Assembly (NCBI GenBank): GCA_964468435.1
Contig: CAYXVE010000014.1
Span: forward strand, 25,115-89,114
Direction: 5' to 3'
Length of the DNA: 64,000 bases
Source of the DNA: JBCCTX01 sp964468435
Lineage (GTDB): Bacteria; Bacteroidota; Bacteroidia; J057
Below, piece after piece: positions 1-9,365 of the stretch. The notes beneath the pieces are model-generated. The model worked only from the letters and a program-made list of their open reading frames with translations. It was not told the DNA's origin and did not search any database. The first letter of the stretch is position 1; the number at the start of each line of letters is the position of its first letter. Position numbers and translations under genes: made by a program.

Positions 1-1230
1 GCCTCCCAAATCAAGACGCATACTTTATCCAAACTGGACTACTACCTGGAGGAATTGGAGCGCAATGCTCAGCAAAATGGCGTTGTAGTACACTGGGCTG
101 AAGATGCTGCGGCCCTCCGATCCACAGTTTACGGGCTTCTCAACCAAAAAGGAGTACGAAAGATTGTCAAGAGCAAGTCCATGCTGACTGAAGAATGTAA
201 GCTCAATCCCTATCTGATCGAACGAGGAATCGAAGTCGTCGATTCGGACCTGGGTGAACGCATTGTCCAGCTTGCTGACGAGGAACCCAGTCATATCGTC
301 ATGCCTGCAATACACAAGAAAAAAGAAGAAATCGGTGAAATATTTCACCAACATATGGGGACTCGCAAGGGCGCCAGTGATCCACAGTATCTCACGGAGT
401 CCGCCCGGCAAAACCTCCGTCAACACTTTCTGAGCGCTGATGCAGCGCTCACAGGGGTAAATTTCGCCGTTGCAGAAACAGGCGGTTTTGTCGTTTGTAC
501 CAACGAAGGAAATGCAGACCTGGGCGTGCATCTGGCTCCCATCCACATAGCCTGTATGGGTATTGAAAAGGTTATCCCCAAACTCGAACACTTAGGGGTA
601 TTTACCAGGCTATTGGCCCGTAGTGGTACCGGACAGCCCATCACTACCTACACCAGCCATTTTCACAAAGCACGCGAAGGTGCTGAACTGCACCTGATTC
701 TCGTAGACAACGGCAGAACGACTCAACTGGGCAGACCGGATTTTCGCAAGTCCCTACACTGCATCAGATGTGGAGCCTGTATGAATACCTGTCCTGTATA
801 TCGCCGTAGTGGAGGCCATAGCTACAATTACACGGTCCCAGGTCCTATAGGCTCTATACTCTCGCCTGGGCTCGACCTCAAAAAACATGGCAGCTTGCCT
901 TTTGCCTCCACCTTGTGTGGCTCCTGTAGCGATGTATGTCCGGTGAAAATTGATATTCATCAACAGCTCTATAAATGGAGACAAATTATTACCAGGGAAG
1001 GGAAGACAGATTTGAGCAAAAAGCTATCGATGAAATTGATGGGCTTGATGATGGCAAATCCATGGTGGTACAAAACTATGGGAAAACTAGGAAGGTCTAT
1101 GCTGCAGGTCCTGCCTTCCTCTGTGATCAAGAACAAGTGGAATCCCTGGACTAAGCAACGAGAATTACCTGAAGCTCCTGTTAAAAGCTTTCAGGAATGG
1201 TACCAAGACAACAAGAAAAATGAGCGCTAA
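1..1230 (+). CDS. lutB: LutB, lactate utilization iron-sulfur protein (5' partial)
   Basis: The open frame runs from the first base with no start codon, so the N-terminus lies left of the window; an in-frame TTG at 55 is not needed as a start. LutB is the 4Fe-4S subunit of the LutABC complex that oxidises L-lactate to pyruvate. The sequence shows an N-terminal LUD-type region followed by two ferredoxin-like Cys clusters, CIRCGACMNTCP (about bases 760-795) and CGSCSDVCP (about 915-942), as in LutB. It overlaps lutC by 11 bases, indicating translational coupling; lutA would be expected just outside the left edge. Family assignment is firm, the exact substrate is inferred from the family. Confidence 0.93.
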   Translation, partial: ASQIKTHTLSKLDYYLEELERNAQQNGVVVHWAEDAAALRSTVYGLLNQKGVRKIVKSKSMLTEECKLNPYLIERGIEVVDSDLGERIVQLADEEPSHIVMPAIHKKKEEIGEIFHQHMGTRKGASDPQYLTESARQNLRQHFLSADAALTGVNFAVAETGGFVVCTNEGNADLGVHLAPIHIACMGIEKVIPKLEHLGVFTRLLARSGTGQPITTYTSHFHKAREGAELHLILVDNGRTTQLGRPDFRKSLHCIRCGACMNTCPVYRRSGGHSYNYTVPGPIGSILSPGLDLKKHGSLPFASTLCGSCSDVCPVKIDIHQQLYKWRQIITREGKTDLSKKLSMKLMGLMMANPWWYKTMGKLGRSMLQVLPSSVIKNKWNPWTKQRELPEAPVKSFQEWYQDNKKNER

Positions 1231-1801
1231 AAATAAAATCATAGAGAGCATACGACAAAATATTCCAGACGAACATGCACTGCCGGAAATGCCTTCATTT
1301 CCATATCCTTCGCAGCTTTTGCAACATTTCCGCGAAAGTATTGAAGGAGTAGGAGGAACCGCCGTAGAAACAATGTCTCTCTCAGAGATAGGAAACTATC
1401 TTCAAACGGAATTCCCAGAAGCCAAGACCATAACAACTCTCCCAGGATTGCAGGTGTTTTTGGAACATTCACAGGATCATATCGAAGAGGCTGAGCTTGC
1501 CGGGGTCGATCTCGCAATCTTACCAGGTGGTGTCGGGGTGGCAGAAAATGGTGCGGTATGGGTAAAAGAATCCGATATTGTCCATCGTGCCCTGCCCTTC
1601 ATCACGCAGCATCTTGCACTGGTTGTTCACGAAGATCAGTTGGTGGGTAACATGCATGACGCCTATCAACAAATTCATTATCAAACAATGGGATTTGGGG
1701 TATTTATCTCAGGCCCCTCCAAGACTGCCGACATCGAGCAATCTATGGTCATCGGCGCACATGGGGCCAGAAGCTTGCATGTTTTTATCATCTGCAGTTG
1801 A
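1220..1801 (+). CDS. lutC: LutC, LUD-domain lactate utilization protein
   Basis: A 193-residue LUD-domain protein, third subunit of the LutABC lactate oxidation system. Recognisable family features are the glycine-rich GGVGVAENGAVWV stretch in the middle and the C-terminal SGPSKTADIEQSMVIGAHG motif typical of LutC. The ATG at 1220 sits inside the end of lutB, so the two are co-translated. It ends 89 bases before hisA. Cytosolic or membrane-peripheral by family. Length is near the usual 190-230 residues. Confidence 0.92.
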   Translation: MSAKNKIIESIRQNIPDEHALPEMPSFPYPSQLLQHFRESIEGVGGTAVETMSLSEIGNYLQTEFPEAKTITTLPGLQVFLEHSQDHIEEAELAGVDLAILPGGVGVAENGAVWVKESDIVHRALPFITQHLALVVHEDQLVGNMHDAYQQIHYQTMGFGVFISGPSKTADIEQSMVIGAHGARSLHVFIICS

Positions 1802-1815
1802 TACCATTATTTTAT

Positions 1816-1857
1816 TAGCTTTGTAACGCGTACATCCTCCTTGATCAAGAAGGATGT
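1816..1857 (+). promoter_or_regulatory. lutC-hisA intergenic palindrome behind a TAGCTTTG element
   Basis: A TAnnTTTG-type element (TAGCTTTG, 1816-1823) lies just after lutC. It is followed at 1832-1857 by a 26-base palindrome centred on CTTGATCAAG whose arms (ACATCCT/AGGATGT) pair with only one C-A mismatch. No T-run follows, so it does not look like an intrinsic terminator. It could be an operator or a leader hairpin of the hisA transcript. The upstream -33 box is poor (TTG at 1798, spacing 15), so the promoter call is weak; the palindrome itself is directly visible. Confidence 0.45.
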
Positions 1858-1890
1858 GAAAACCATAGCTTTACGAGCACTATTCATAAC

Positions 1891-2610
1891 ATGAGAATTA
1901 TTCCAGCCATAGATATTATTAATGGTCAATGTGTAAGATTGGAGAAAGGAGATTATGCTCGCCAGACAACCTATCATACAGACCCACTTGAAGTGGCTAA
2001 GTCCTTCGAAGATCACGGTCTTATCTATCTTCATCTGGTAGATCTTGACGGTGCTAAAGCGGGAACACTCAAAAACTGGAAGGTCATTGAACAGATTTGT
2101 ACTCAAACTAATCTTATTGTAGATGTTGGTGGTGGAATCAAACGCTATGAGGATGTTCAAAAAGCCCTTGATGCTGGAGCCCGACAGATTAATGTGGGAA
2201 GTCTAGCCGTAAAATCTCCGGATACCGTATCTCAATGGATAGAGACTTTGGGAGCAGAGGTGATTATTCTCAGTGCAGATGTCAGGGAGGGATACATTGC
2301 TATTCACGGATGGCAGACGCTGACAGATATAGGCATAACAGACTTTGTACAGCAATATGCCCTCATGGGCATACAGTATATTGCCTGTACTGATATAGCA
2401 AAAGATGGTATGATGGCTGGCGCATCTTTTGGGCTTTATGAGTCCCTTCTGGCAAGCTTTCCAGATCTTCACCTTATCGCAAGTGGAGGTATTTCCTCTG
2501 TGGAAGACCTGGGCAGATTAGCCCAGATGGGTATGGATGGTGCTATCATCGGGAAAGCTATCTATGAAGGCCTACTCCCTCTGGAGCAACTTAAGAAATG
2601 GGGAGACTAA
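1891..2610 (+). CDS. hisA: HisA, ProFAR isomerase
   Basis: Phosphoribosylformimino-5-aminoimidazole carboxamide ribotide isomerase, an Amadori isomerisation in histidine biosynthesis. The 239-residue (beta/alpha)8 barrel starts MRIIPAIDIINGQCVRL with the catalytic base Asp8. The second catalytic Asp is in the CTDIAKDG segment. The two half-barrel phosphate sites are visible as DVGGGIKRYEDV and ASGGISSVEDL. Length is normal. It is followed after 41 bases by hisF and then hisE, so this is a his gene group lacking hisG, D, C, B, H and I locally. Confidence 0.95.
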   Translation: MRIIPAIDIINGQCVRLEKGDYARQTTYHTDPLEVAKSFEDHGLIYLHLVDLDGAKAGTLKNWKVIEQICTQTNLIVDVGGGIKRYEDVQKALDAGARQINVGSLAVKSPDTVSQWIETLGAEVIILSADVREGYIAIHGWQTLTDIGITDFVQQYALMGIQYIACTDIAKDGMMAGASFGLYESLLASFPDLHLIASGGISSVEDLGRLAQMGMDGAIIGKAIYEGLLPLEQLKKWGD

Positions 2611-2651
2611 ACTAAAAAATAAGTATTTCAGATAAAATAATATACTATCCT

Positions 2652-3422
2652 TTGTTAACCAAGAGAATCATCCCCTGCCTGGATATCAAGAATGGCCGCA
2701 CAGTCAAAGGCATAAATTTTGTCAACCTGCGTGATGCTGGCGACCCAGTGGAGCTGGCTGCGACCTATTCACAGCAGGGAGCAGACGAGCTCTGCTTTCT
2801 GGATATTACAGCCACAATAGAGGCCAGAGATACCCTGGCTGATCTTGTTCTTCGTGTAGCACAGGAAATCAACATACCCTTTACGGTGGGTGGAGGTATC
2901 AGAAGTGTGGCAGATGTATCCAGGTTGCTGGATGCAGGTGCGGATAAGGTATCCGTTAATTCTGCTGCTGTAAGAGATCCCCAACTGGTGGATCAGTTGG
3001 CCCGGGAATTTGGAAGCCAGTGCATCGTCGTAGCGATCGATACTAATATTCACGATGGTGTATGGCGCGTATTCACACATGGAGGCAGAAAGCCTACACC
3101 CAAAACCACCATCGAATGGGCACAGGAGGTAGCAGACCGGGGAGCAGGTGAGATTCTGCTGACCTCTATGACGAGCGACGGAACTCAGGATGGGTTTTCA
3201 CTAGAGATAACGGCCAGCATATCCGAAGCACTTTCCATACCCATCATCGCATCTGGTGGGGCTGGTACGATGCAGCACTTTGAAGAAGTATTTCATCAAG
3301 GGAAAGCGGATGCAGCCCTGGCAGCCAGTGTTTTTCACTTCGGTACCATCCCCATTCCCCAGCTCAAAACCTTTCTCAAAGAATCTGGTATTCCGGTTCG
3401 AGACATCCATTCCAAAACCTGA
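2652..3422 (+). CDS. hisF: HisF, imidazole glycerol phosphate synthase cyclase subunit
   Basis: The cyclase subunit of imidazole glycerol phosphate synthase; it uses ammonia from HisH to form IGP and AICAR. The start is TTG at 2652, giving the family N-terminus MLTKRIIPCLDIKNGRTVKG; no ATG fits. Catalytic Asp11 (PCLDI) and Asp130 (VAIDTN) are present, and the phosphate-binding loops VGGGIRS and ASGGAG are intact. Its length (256) is typical. Its partner hisH is not in this window. Confidence 0.95.
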   Translation: MLTKRIIPCLDIKNGRTVKGINFVNLRDAGDPVELAATYSQQGADELCFLDITATIEARDTLADLVLRVAQEINIPFTVGGGIRSVADVSRLLDAGADKVSVNSAAVRDPQLVDQLAREFGSQCIVVAIDTNIHDGVWRVFTHGGRKPTPKTTIEWAQEVADRGAGEILLTSMTSDGTQDGFSLEITASISEALSIPIIASGGAGTMQHFEEVFHQGKADAALAASVFHFGTIPIPQLKTFLKESGIPVRDIHSKT

Positions 3423-3455
3423 CATTTATTATCAACCTAAAAAAATACAAGAAAT

Positions 3456-3758
3456 ATGGACGCACCTTCAACAGAAGACATTGCCTTTCTCAAACAGTTG
3501 GAAATAATTATCAAAGATCGCCATATGCATCCCAAAACTGAATCTTATACTAGCCGGCTTTTTCAAAAAGGAATAAATAAAATCGCTCAGAAAGTAGGCG
3601 AAGAAGCTGTGGAACTCATCATCGAAGCCAAAGATGATGATATGGATCGCTTTCACGAAGAGGCTGCAGATCTGATATATCACCTGATGGTATTACTGGA
3701 AGAAAAAAATACCAAGTTGGGTGCAGTAGTTGAAATACTAGCTAGAAGACATCAATAA
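3456..3758 (+). CDS. hisE: HisE, phosphoribosyl-ATP pyrophosphatase (stand-alone)
   Basis: Phosphoribosyl-ATP pyrophosphohydrolase, the second step of histidine synthesis. The 100 residues contain the full HisE helical signature: SYTSRLFQKGINKIAQKVG, then GEEAVE and EAADLIYH, which supply the Mg-binding acidic residues of this MazG-like fold. In most Bacteroidota this domain is the C-terminal half of a fused HisIE protein of about 200 residues; here the HisI half is absent and only 33 bases separate the gene from hisF. The ATG at 3456 gives the normal N-terminus for a stand-alone HisE. Confidence 0.9.
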   Translation: MDAPSTEDIAFLKQLEIIIKDRHMHPKTESYTSRLFQKGINKIAQKVGEEAVELIIEAKDDDMDRFHEEAADLIYHLMVLLEEKNTKLGAVVEILARRHQ

Positions 3759-3815
3759 CCTCACTTGGCTGGAACACGTTTTAGTCTAAAAACAACAGAT
3801 AGAATCCTACATATC

Positions 3816-5324
3816 ATGGACCTCCCCACGTTAAACAAAGATATCTACGATCAGAAAACTTCACAGAAGTATCCCGATTATCCTGTTAAAATCCTTCAAT
3901 TTGGGACCGGAGCCTTTCTCAGGGGCTTCATAGCAGATTATGTACACCGCGCCAATCGACAGGGCTACTACGAAGGACAAATCGTGGCTGTAGGCTCCAC
4001 AGGCTCTGGCCGGGTCGAAATAATCAATCAACAACATGGTCTGTTTACACATCTCACAGAAGGATTTGTCAAAGGGGAAACTGTACGAACAAATTATCTC
4101 AACGCCGCTTTGAAAAAAGCATACCGCACGGCTTCAGAATGGAATCAGATAAAAGAAATAGCAAAAGAAGAATCACTTTCTATAGTAATTTCCAACACGA
4201 CTGAAGCAGGTCTTAGCTATCAGCCTGACCAACTCAATGCAGCGCCTCCAGCTTCTTTTCCCGGAAAACTTACTGCCCTGCTCTATCACAGATATCAACA
4301 TTTTGAAGGTAGCCCCGAAAGCGGGCTGATCTTTCTGCCCTGTGAATTATTGAATGACAATGGTCAGGTACTACGCAATCTCCTGCTGCGACATGCTCAG
4401 GAACACAACCTGGAAAAAGACTTTATCGATTGGATCAACCAATCAAATACCTTTTGCAATACGCTGGTTGACAGGATCGTAACAGGTACCCCTTCGCAGG
4501 AAAAACACCACAGCATCTGTCAACAGCTAGGATATGAAGACCAACTCCTCACCGTTGCAGAACCCTTTACCTTCTGGGCCATTGAAGGTCCGGAGCGTAT
4601 CCGGCAAGAACTTACCTTTGCAGAAGCAGACTCCTCTATACTGATCACAAAAGATATTACGCCTTACCGCGAGCGCAAACTCAGACTTCTCAACGGCGCA
4701 CACACCATTAGTATAGCTTTGGCATATCTGCATGGACTTGAAACGATGAAAGACTGTATGGAAGATCCAGTCATGCACCAGTTCATTGAAAATGTCCTGA
4801 TGAATGAATTGCTTCCATCACTTCCTCCGGAAGTCGATGATGCAGAGGCATTTGCTCAGAATGTAATCGATCGATTCAGCAATCCTTTTCTGGATCATCA
4901 GCTCCTGAGCATCTCTATGCAATATACAACCAAAATGAAAATGCGGAATGTCCCCACCCTATTTCGCTATTATGAAAAATTTGGACAGGCTCCCCGGCTC
5001 ATGTGCCTGGGATTTGCAGCATTTCTGTATTTCCTCAGACCAGTTGATCAAAACAATGATACATACCGTGGATACCGCAGTGGTGAATATTATTACATAC
5101 ATGATGACTATGCAGGTACTTTTTTGCAGGTGTGGGCAGGTTACGATCCTAAGCTGACTTTGAGCTGGGTCCAAGAAGTGTTGGCCAATGAAGCACTTTG
5201 GGGACAGAACCTCAACCAGCTTCCAGGCTTTGATGAGGCAATTTGCACTTATCTTCAAATGTTTGACAACCTAGGTATTACAGCTACCCTGAAACAGTCA
5301 TTGGTGCTGAGCAACCGGGAATAA
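3816..5324 (+). CDS. uxaB: UxaB, tagaturonate reductase (altronate oxidoreductase)
   Basis: NADH-dependent tagaturonate reductase of the mannitol dehydrogenase family, which converts tagaturonate to altronate in galacturonate breakdown. The Rossmann motif ILQFGTGAFLRGF lies near the N-terminus, and the conserved catalytic segment RKLRLLNGAHT is in the second half. The ATG at 3816 is preferred to an in-frame TTG at 3765 because it places the Rossmann strand at about residue 27, as in the family. At 502 residues its length is typical. It follows hisE by 57 bases but is unrelated to histidine synthesis; no other hexuronate genes are beside it. A fructuronate reductase role is possible but less likely. 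Confidence 0.86.
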   Translation: MDLPTLNKDIYDQKTSQKYPDYPVKILQFGTGAFLRGFIADYVHRANRQGYYEGQIVAVGSTGSGRVEIINQQHGLFTHLTEGFVKGETVRTNYLNAALKKAYRTASEWNQIKEIAKEESLSIVISNTTEAGLSYQPDQLNAAPPASFPGKLTALLYHRYQHFEGSPESGLIFLPCELLNDNGQVLRNLLLRHAQEHNLEKDFIDWINQSNTFCNTLVDRIVTGTPSQEKHHSICQQLGYEDQLLTVAEPFTFWAIEGPERIRQELTFAEADSSILITKDITPYRERKLRLLNGAHTISIALAYLHGLETMKDCMEDPVMHQFIENVLMNELLPSLPPEVDDAEAFAQNVIDRFSNPFLDHQLLSISMQYTTKMKMRNVPTLFRYYEKFGQAPRLMCLGFAAFLYFLRPVDQNNDTYRGYRSGEYYYIHDDYAGTFLQVWAGYDPKLTLSWVQEVLANEALWGQNLNQLPGFDEAICTYLQMFDNLGITATLKQSLVLSNRE

Positions 5325-5411
5325 GATGAAGGGTAGCAGGTTTTATGGATAATATGTTCTGACACAGCTCCACATATTATCTGATAATTTTTCCTAGCTA
5401 CCCTTATCTTA
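5322..5411. terminator. Long imperfect hairpin between convergent genes
   Basis: The gap after uxaB folds into a long two-part hairpin. The outer arms are AAGGGTAGC (5329-5337) and GCTACCCTT (5397-5405), flanked by AAGAT/ATCTT. The inner arms are GATAATATGT (5348-5357) and ACATATTATC (5372-5381), both perfect. The left arm begins at the uxaB stop codon. It could end transcripts from both sides, since uxaB and the next gene converge, although there is no classic T-run directly after the stem. Confidence 0.55.
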
Positions 5412-5459
5412 ACATACCTGACCTGTTGCAACCCCTATACCTGTGTAATATGTTGACAA

Positions 5460-8400
5460 TTACTTCCTAACAAATTTTTCTGTAAACTGCGTAATGCCAT
5501 CTGTCAGGTGGATTATGTATACACCCGAAGCAAGATTTGCCAAAGACAGTACCTGTTTGTTGCCTGTTTCGTCTGTATTGACAATATATCTCGCTACTTG
5601 ATGTCCCATCATATCACGCAGTGTTACCTCTACTCTGCTCTCAAGTTCATGATTTAAGTCTAGATGTAACTTATCCCTTACTGGATTGGGATAAAGAGAT
5701 ATCCGTGATGACCCTTTCCCGGAAAAGAAGACCTCAACCATCTGAGAATAACTGTAACTCCCGTCAAAATCTACCTGTCTAAGCCGGAAATATGCTTTAC
5801 CTGGCTTGGTCCATGGCAACGCATAGGAATAGCGAGTAATTTCCTGCGTATCACCCTGCCCAGCTACCCTTCCTACAGGTTCAAATTCGATGCCATCAAT
5901 GCTCTGCTCAATTTCAAAATGAGAATTGTTGATTTCACTGCCTGTTACCCATTCCAAAAATACCTGTCTGTGCTGTGCTTCTCCTTCAAACGATAGAAAC
6001 GCTACAGGTAACAGGTTCTGTTCCTCATAATCCTCTGTCTCGCAAGTCAGAATAAGGGCATAATCTTCCACCTCTCCTTTTACCTCACCTGTATCGGCGC
6101 CTATATCCTCCACATTGGACAACCTAAATCTAACAAATACTTCCTTGCCACATAGCTGATTCTGATTGAGAACCCGCAAGGGAGCCCCATAGACTGCAGA
6201 TTCGTAGGTTCCATCACTGTCAAAAGGGATGTCATCAATTAACAGAGTTTCAAATATACCATTGACATCTGTATCTGCCCATGCAGATAGATAGTAGGTA
6301 ACACCTGTGCTGTTTTTTACGCTAACCTGAAAATGTTTGTCGGTATTGGGAGAAATGAGTGGACCACCTCCAAAAATTACTCCATCCTCATCATCCACAC
6401 CACTTTGATCATCTCCAGTAGCAAAAGAAGTATGTTGAGATCCTGACTCACTATCAATCAGCGCTCCCAGGCTCACTCCTTCGAGGATCTCATGCTTTGC
6501 ATCTCCATATGTCAAAGGAGCATCACCATAATCGTAATTCCCGCCCTGATTACAGTTGATCGTAAACATATAATCCTCTACTTCACCCGTGATGCCTTCT
6601 CCGGTAGCCTGTATGCCCGGGTCACTCAGTAACCTCGCGCGCATAAAAGTCTGACCACAAATGGCTTCTTGAGGAATGGTAAATTGAAGGGATCTGTGAA
6701 ATATCTCAGCAGATGGCTTTTGAGGATTGTCAAATATTTCATCGACAATCATATGTTCACCCTGATCCTGAAAATCCCCGTCTCCATTGTAATCTATCCA
6801 AATATTGAGAAATACATCTCTAAGTTCACTGTACACTACCACATCAATGGTTTTGGTCTCTCCTGGTGAAGCAATCGCTCCTCCCGGGAAATGTATCCCA
6901 TCTTCATCATCCAACCCATCATTATCATCTCCACACCCATGCCAAGTATAAAACGGAAACGCTTCGAAGTCTATCAGGGTACCCAGGTATGTAATTAGGC
7001 CTCCTCTGCTAGCATCATAAACATGACTGGCAGAAGCATAGCTTTCAGGGGCATCACTGAAGTCATTGCCATAGGTCAACACAGGAAAAACACATCCTTT
7101 GAAGGGATGATTGTGAATCTGCGATGCAGATTGTGTATTCACACGATCTACGATTACCTGGCCCCAGACTTCTCCATTACTTGCAGTAAAATCTGCTTTG
7201 GGCGCCAGAACACTACCTTTGATACTTTGCAACGACAATGAACCTGCCTCATAAAAGTTGAACAGAATGCGATTGGTGAGTTGGTCAAATCCATGCCATC
7301 CAGGATTACCCAGGTTCACCTGCGTTCCGCCAACGTTAATAATGATCGTAGCTCCTATTGCGACATCCGTCAGCTCCACATTTAATACCCTTCCGAAATC
7401 AGCTCCATCGACAAAAAAGACATATGTTCCCTCAAAGTTTGCCTGTGTTCCGAAAAGTACCAATGTCTGATTGTCAATCTCTACATTTCCCTCCAGTACA
7501 GTACCCCATTCATTTTCGGATAACTGCGCAAGGCCCTGTGAGAGACTTTCCATCTGAAACTTTGCAAAGCTGAAATCAAAAGGCGGCGGCAAGCGATAAG
7601 AATCCGCATTCTGACTGTTGACAGAAATGATTCCGTCAGCCCCCTTTATGGAAAATCCTCCATCTACCAACTGAAATCCTCCTGTAAAGGAAAAGCTACC
7701 ATGACTTACCTGTATGCCCGAGGAAGCGACGATATCCCCTCCAACAATCAGATCAGCCCTTGCGGGATCAGGAGTGAGATTTTCACTTCCATATTCCTGA
7801 TGCTGCTGGCCAATATGTAAGCTACGGACTGAAAGATCGCCTCCAACAGCAACTCGTCCCTGAACAGCATCTGTCAGGTTTGCCATTTTACCCAAAACCA
7901 ATAAGTTGTAGGGTGCAGCAACTCCCAGCGTACCTGTACAACCTCCGGCTACCACATCCTGACAATTGTCTACCTGCACAGATACGGCAGTCTGATACGT
8001 ACATCCATCGAGATGTACATCCAGAGTATAACTGCTGATCTGCGTAGGCTGGACAGTAATCTGGGGTTGTGTACTTCCATTACTCCACTGATAAGCAAGG
8101 TCCAGCGGACCATCTGCCCAGGCGATATCTTGAGTAAATGTTGCTTTCAGCGAGTCAGAAGCAGAATCCAGCATATCAACCTTGAATAAGCCATTATCCA
8201 GCATCTGGATATATCTTCCAGGGGATTCGATAGATTCAAAAGATATGCCACCAAAATCTGATAATCCCGCTTTGACATAAAAAGATGCAGACTCTTGGAA
8301 GGAACTTTTATTTTCCAGCGGATGTAATTTTAGAAAATTACTGGATTCCCGGAGATAATATCCTGGCTGAGCAACGGATTCCAGCGAAACACCTTGATTG

Positions 8401-9365
8401 TTGAACAAACCCTGAACTATACGGAATGAACTCCGCTCTTTTACACTGGGTTCACTATGTTCAGAAACAGCTATACCCGCTGCATAAGTCGACCATCCGG
8501 GCTGGTCGATAACCTGATGACCCAAAAATGTGCCCGGTGATGACATCGATTCAAATGCCTGATATGCACCTCCTGTAAGTGTAGCAGTTTCTCCTGAACA
8601 TATCGTTTGATCCAGACTCGTGAAGATCCAGGGGTCAGTTACCACTTCTTTTTTGATGACATTGGATTCACCAAGATACTCACCACATGTTCCCCTTCTT
8701 GAACACCTTATATAATAGGTAGTCTGGGTAATAGGCTCTGGGTCTAAGGTGGGACTGTTGGAATTGGGAATCATAGTCCACTCACTCAGGTTATTGTCGT
8801 TAAAGATTGCTGATGTGGTACTTTCCATCCATATATATTCCAGCTCTCCAGATCCTCCAGATGGGAGGATCTGATTGTATATCAATCCAGGATCAAATGG
8901 ACCGCATACAGCTTCGTCCCCCCCTACCATGCCCCCATCGGTAACATTATCACATACATTCACCTGTAGTGAGTATACATCCAGGATTGTGCCTCCACCA
9001 TCAGGCTGAGAATATGTCTTGACAGTGATGGTTTGGGTACCTGGGCCTGGATTCCATGCAGTATTCTGATCGGGATACATATAGGGTCCGCTGTTGATAA
9101 TCACTGCGTTGGAACTTTGACCATCTACCTGAATCTCTACGCTACCGGGATTTCCTTTCACGGATACCAGAATATTAAAGGGTTTGGGTAACTTGGAAAG
9201 GACAAGTAAGGAACCACTTTCCAGATGCTGATAAAGCTCATGCTCGTCCAGATCATAGAGATACACAGATTCCTCATCACCATAGATGGACATCGAAAAC
9301 AGATACAAGGGGTTGATACATACTGATAACAATAACAGTACAATAAGATACTGAATCCTTCTCAT
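5460..9365 (-). CDS. T9SS-exported choice-of-anchor A/GEVED protein with AbfB-like insert
   Basis: A 1301-residue secreted protein. A signal peptide covers residues 1-26. Ig-like/adhesin segments follow. Residues about 267-410 form a beta-trefoil resembling the AbfB arabinose-binding domain (CBM42), with repeated GVSLESVAQPGYYLR and GISFESIESPGRYIQ units. A choice-of-anchor A domain spans about 475-760, and two GEVED domains end at about 932 (TGEVEDY) and 1102 (KGEVEDY). The C-terminus has a T9SS type A sorting signal (YPNPVRDKL, then LASGVYIIHLTDG, ending KFVRK). It is probably surface-anchored or released; its function is unknown, with adhesion or matrix binding inferred. It is paralogous to the next minus-strand gene. 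Confidence 0.82.
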   Translation of the reverse strand: MRRIQYLIVLLLLSVCINPLYLFSMSIYGDEESVYLYDLDEHELYQHLESGSLLVLSKLPKPFNILVSVKGNPGSVEIQVDGQSSNAVIINSGPYMYPDQNTAWNPGPGTQTITVKTYSQPDGGGTILDVYSLQVNVCDNVTDGGMVGGDEAVCGPFDPGLIYNQILPSGGSGELEYIWMESTTSAIFNDNNLSEWTMIPNSNSPTLDPEPITQTTYYIRCSRRGTCGEYLGESNVIKKEVVTDPWIFTSLDQTICSGETATLTGGAYQAFESMSSPGTFLGHQVIDQPGWSTYAAGIAVSEHSEPSVKERSSFRIVQGLFNNQGVSLESVAQPGYYLRESSNFLKLHPLENKSSFQESASFYVKAGLSDFGGISFESIESPGRYIQMLDNGLFKVDMLDSASDSLKATFTQDIAWADGPLDLAYQWSNGSTQPQITVQPTQISSYTLDVHLDGCTYQTAVSVQVDNCQDVVAGGCTGTLGVAAPYNLLVLGKMANLTDAVQGRVAVGGDLSVRSLHIGQQHQEYGSENLTPDPARADLIVGGDIVASSGIQVSHGSFSFTGGFQLVDGGFSIKGADGIISVNSQNADSYRLPPPFDFSFAKFQMESLSQGLAQLSENEWGTVLEGNVEIDNQTLVLFGTQANFEGTYVFFVDGADFGRVLNVELTDVAIGATIIINVGGTQVNLGNPGWHGFDQLTNRILFNFYEAGSLSLQSIKGSVLAPKADFTASNGEVWGQVIVDRVNTQSASQIHNHPFKGCVFPVLTYGNDFSDAPESYASASHVYDASRGGLITYLGTLIDFEAFPFYTWHGCGDDNDGLDDEDGIHFPGGAIASPGETKTIDVVVYSELRDVFLNIWIDYNGDGDFQDQGEHMIVDEIFDNPQKPSAEIFHRSLQFTIPQEAICGQTFMRARLLSDPGIQATGEGITGEVEDYMFTINCNQGGNYDYGDAPLTYGDAKHEILEGVSLGALIDSESGSQHTSFATGDDQSGVDDEDGVIFGGGPLISPNTDKHFQVSVKNSTGVTYYLSAWADTDVNGIFETLLIDDIPFDSDGTYESAVYGAPLRVLNQNQLCGKEVFVRFRLSNVEDIGADTGEVKGEVEDYALILTCETEDYEEQNLLPVAFLSFEGEAQHRQVFLEWVTGSEINNSHFEIEQSIDGIEFEPVGRVAGQGDTQEITRYSYALPWTKPGKAYFRLRQVDFDGSYSYSQMVEVFFSGKGSSRISLYPNPVRDKLHLDLNHELESRVEVTLRDMMGHQVARYIVNTDETGNKQVLSLANLASGVYIIHLTDGITQFTEKFVRK

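Noticed and set aside
25..591. 188-codon minus-strand frame across lutB
   Set aside because: Shadow of the lutB coding frame, which carries the Fe-S motifs.
3765..3815. TTG start extending uxaB by 17 residues
   Set aside because: The added residues precede the Rossmann motif with no counterpart in the family; the ATG at 3816 fits.
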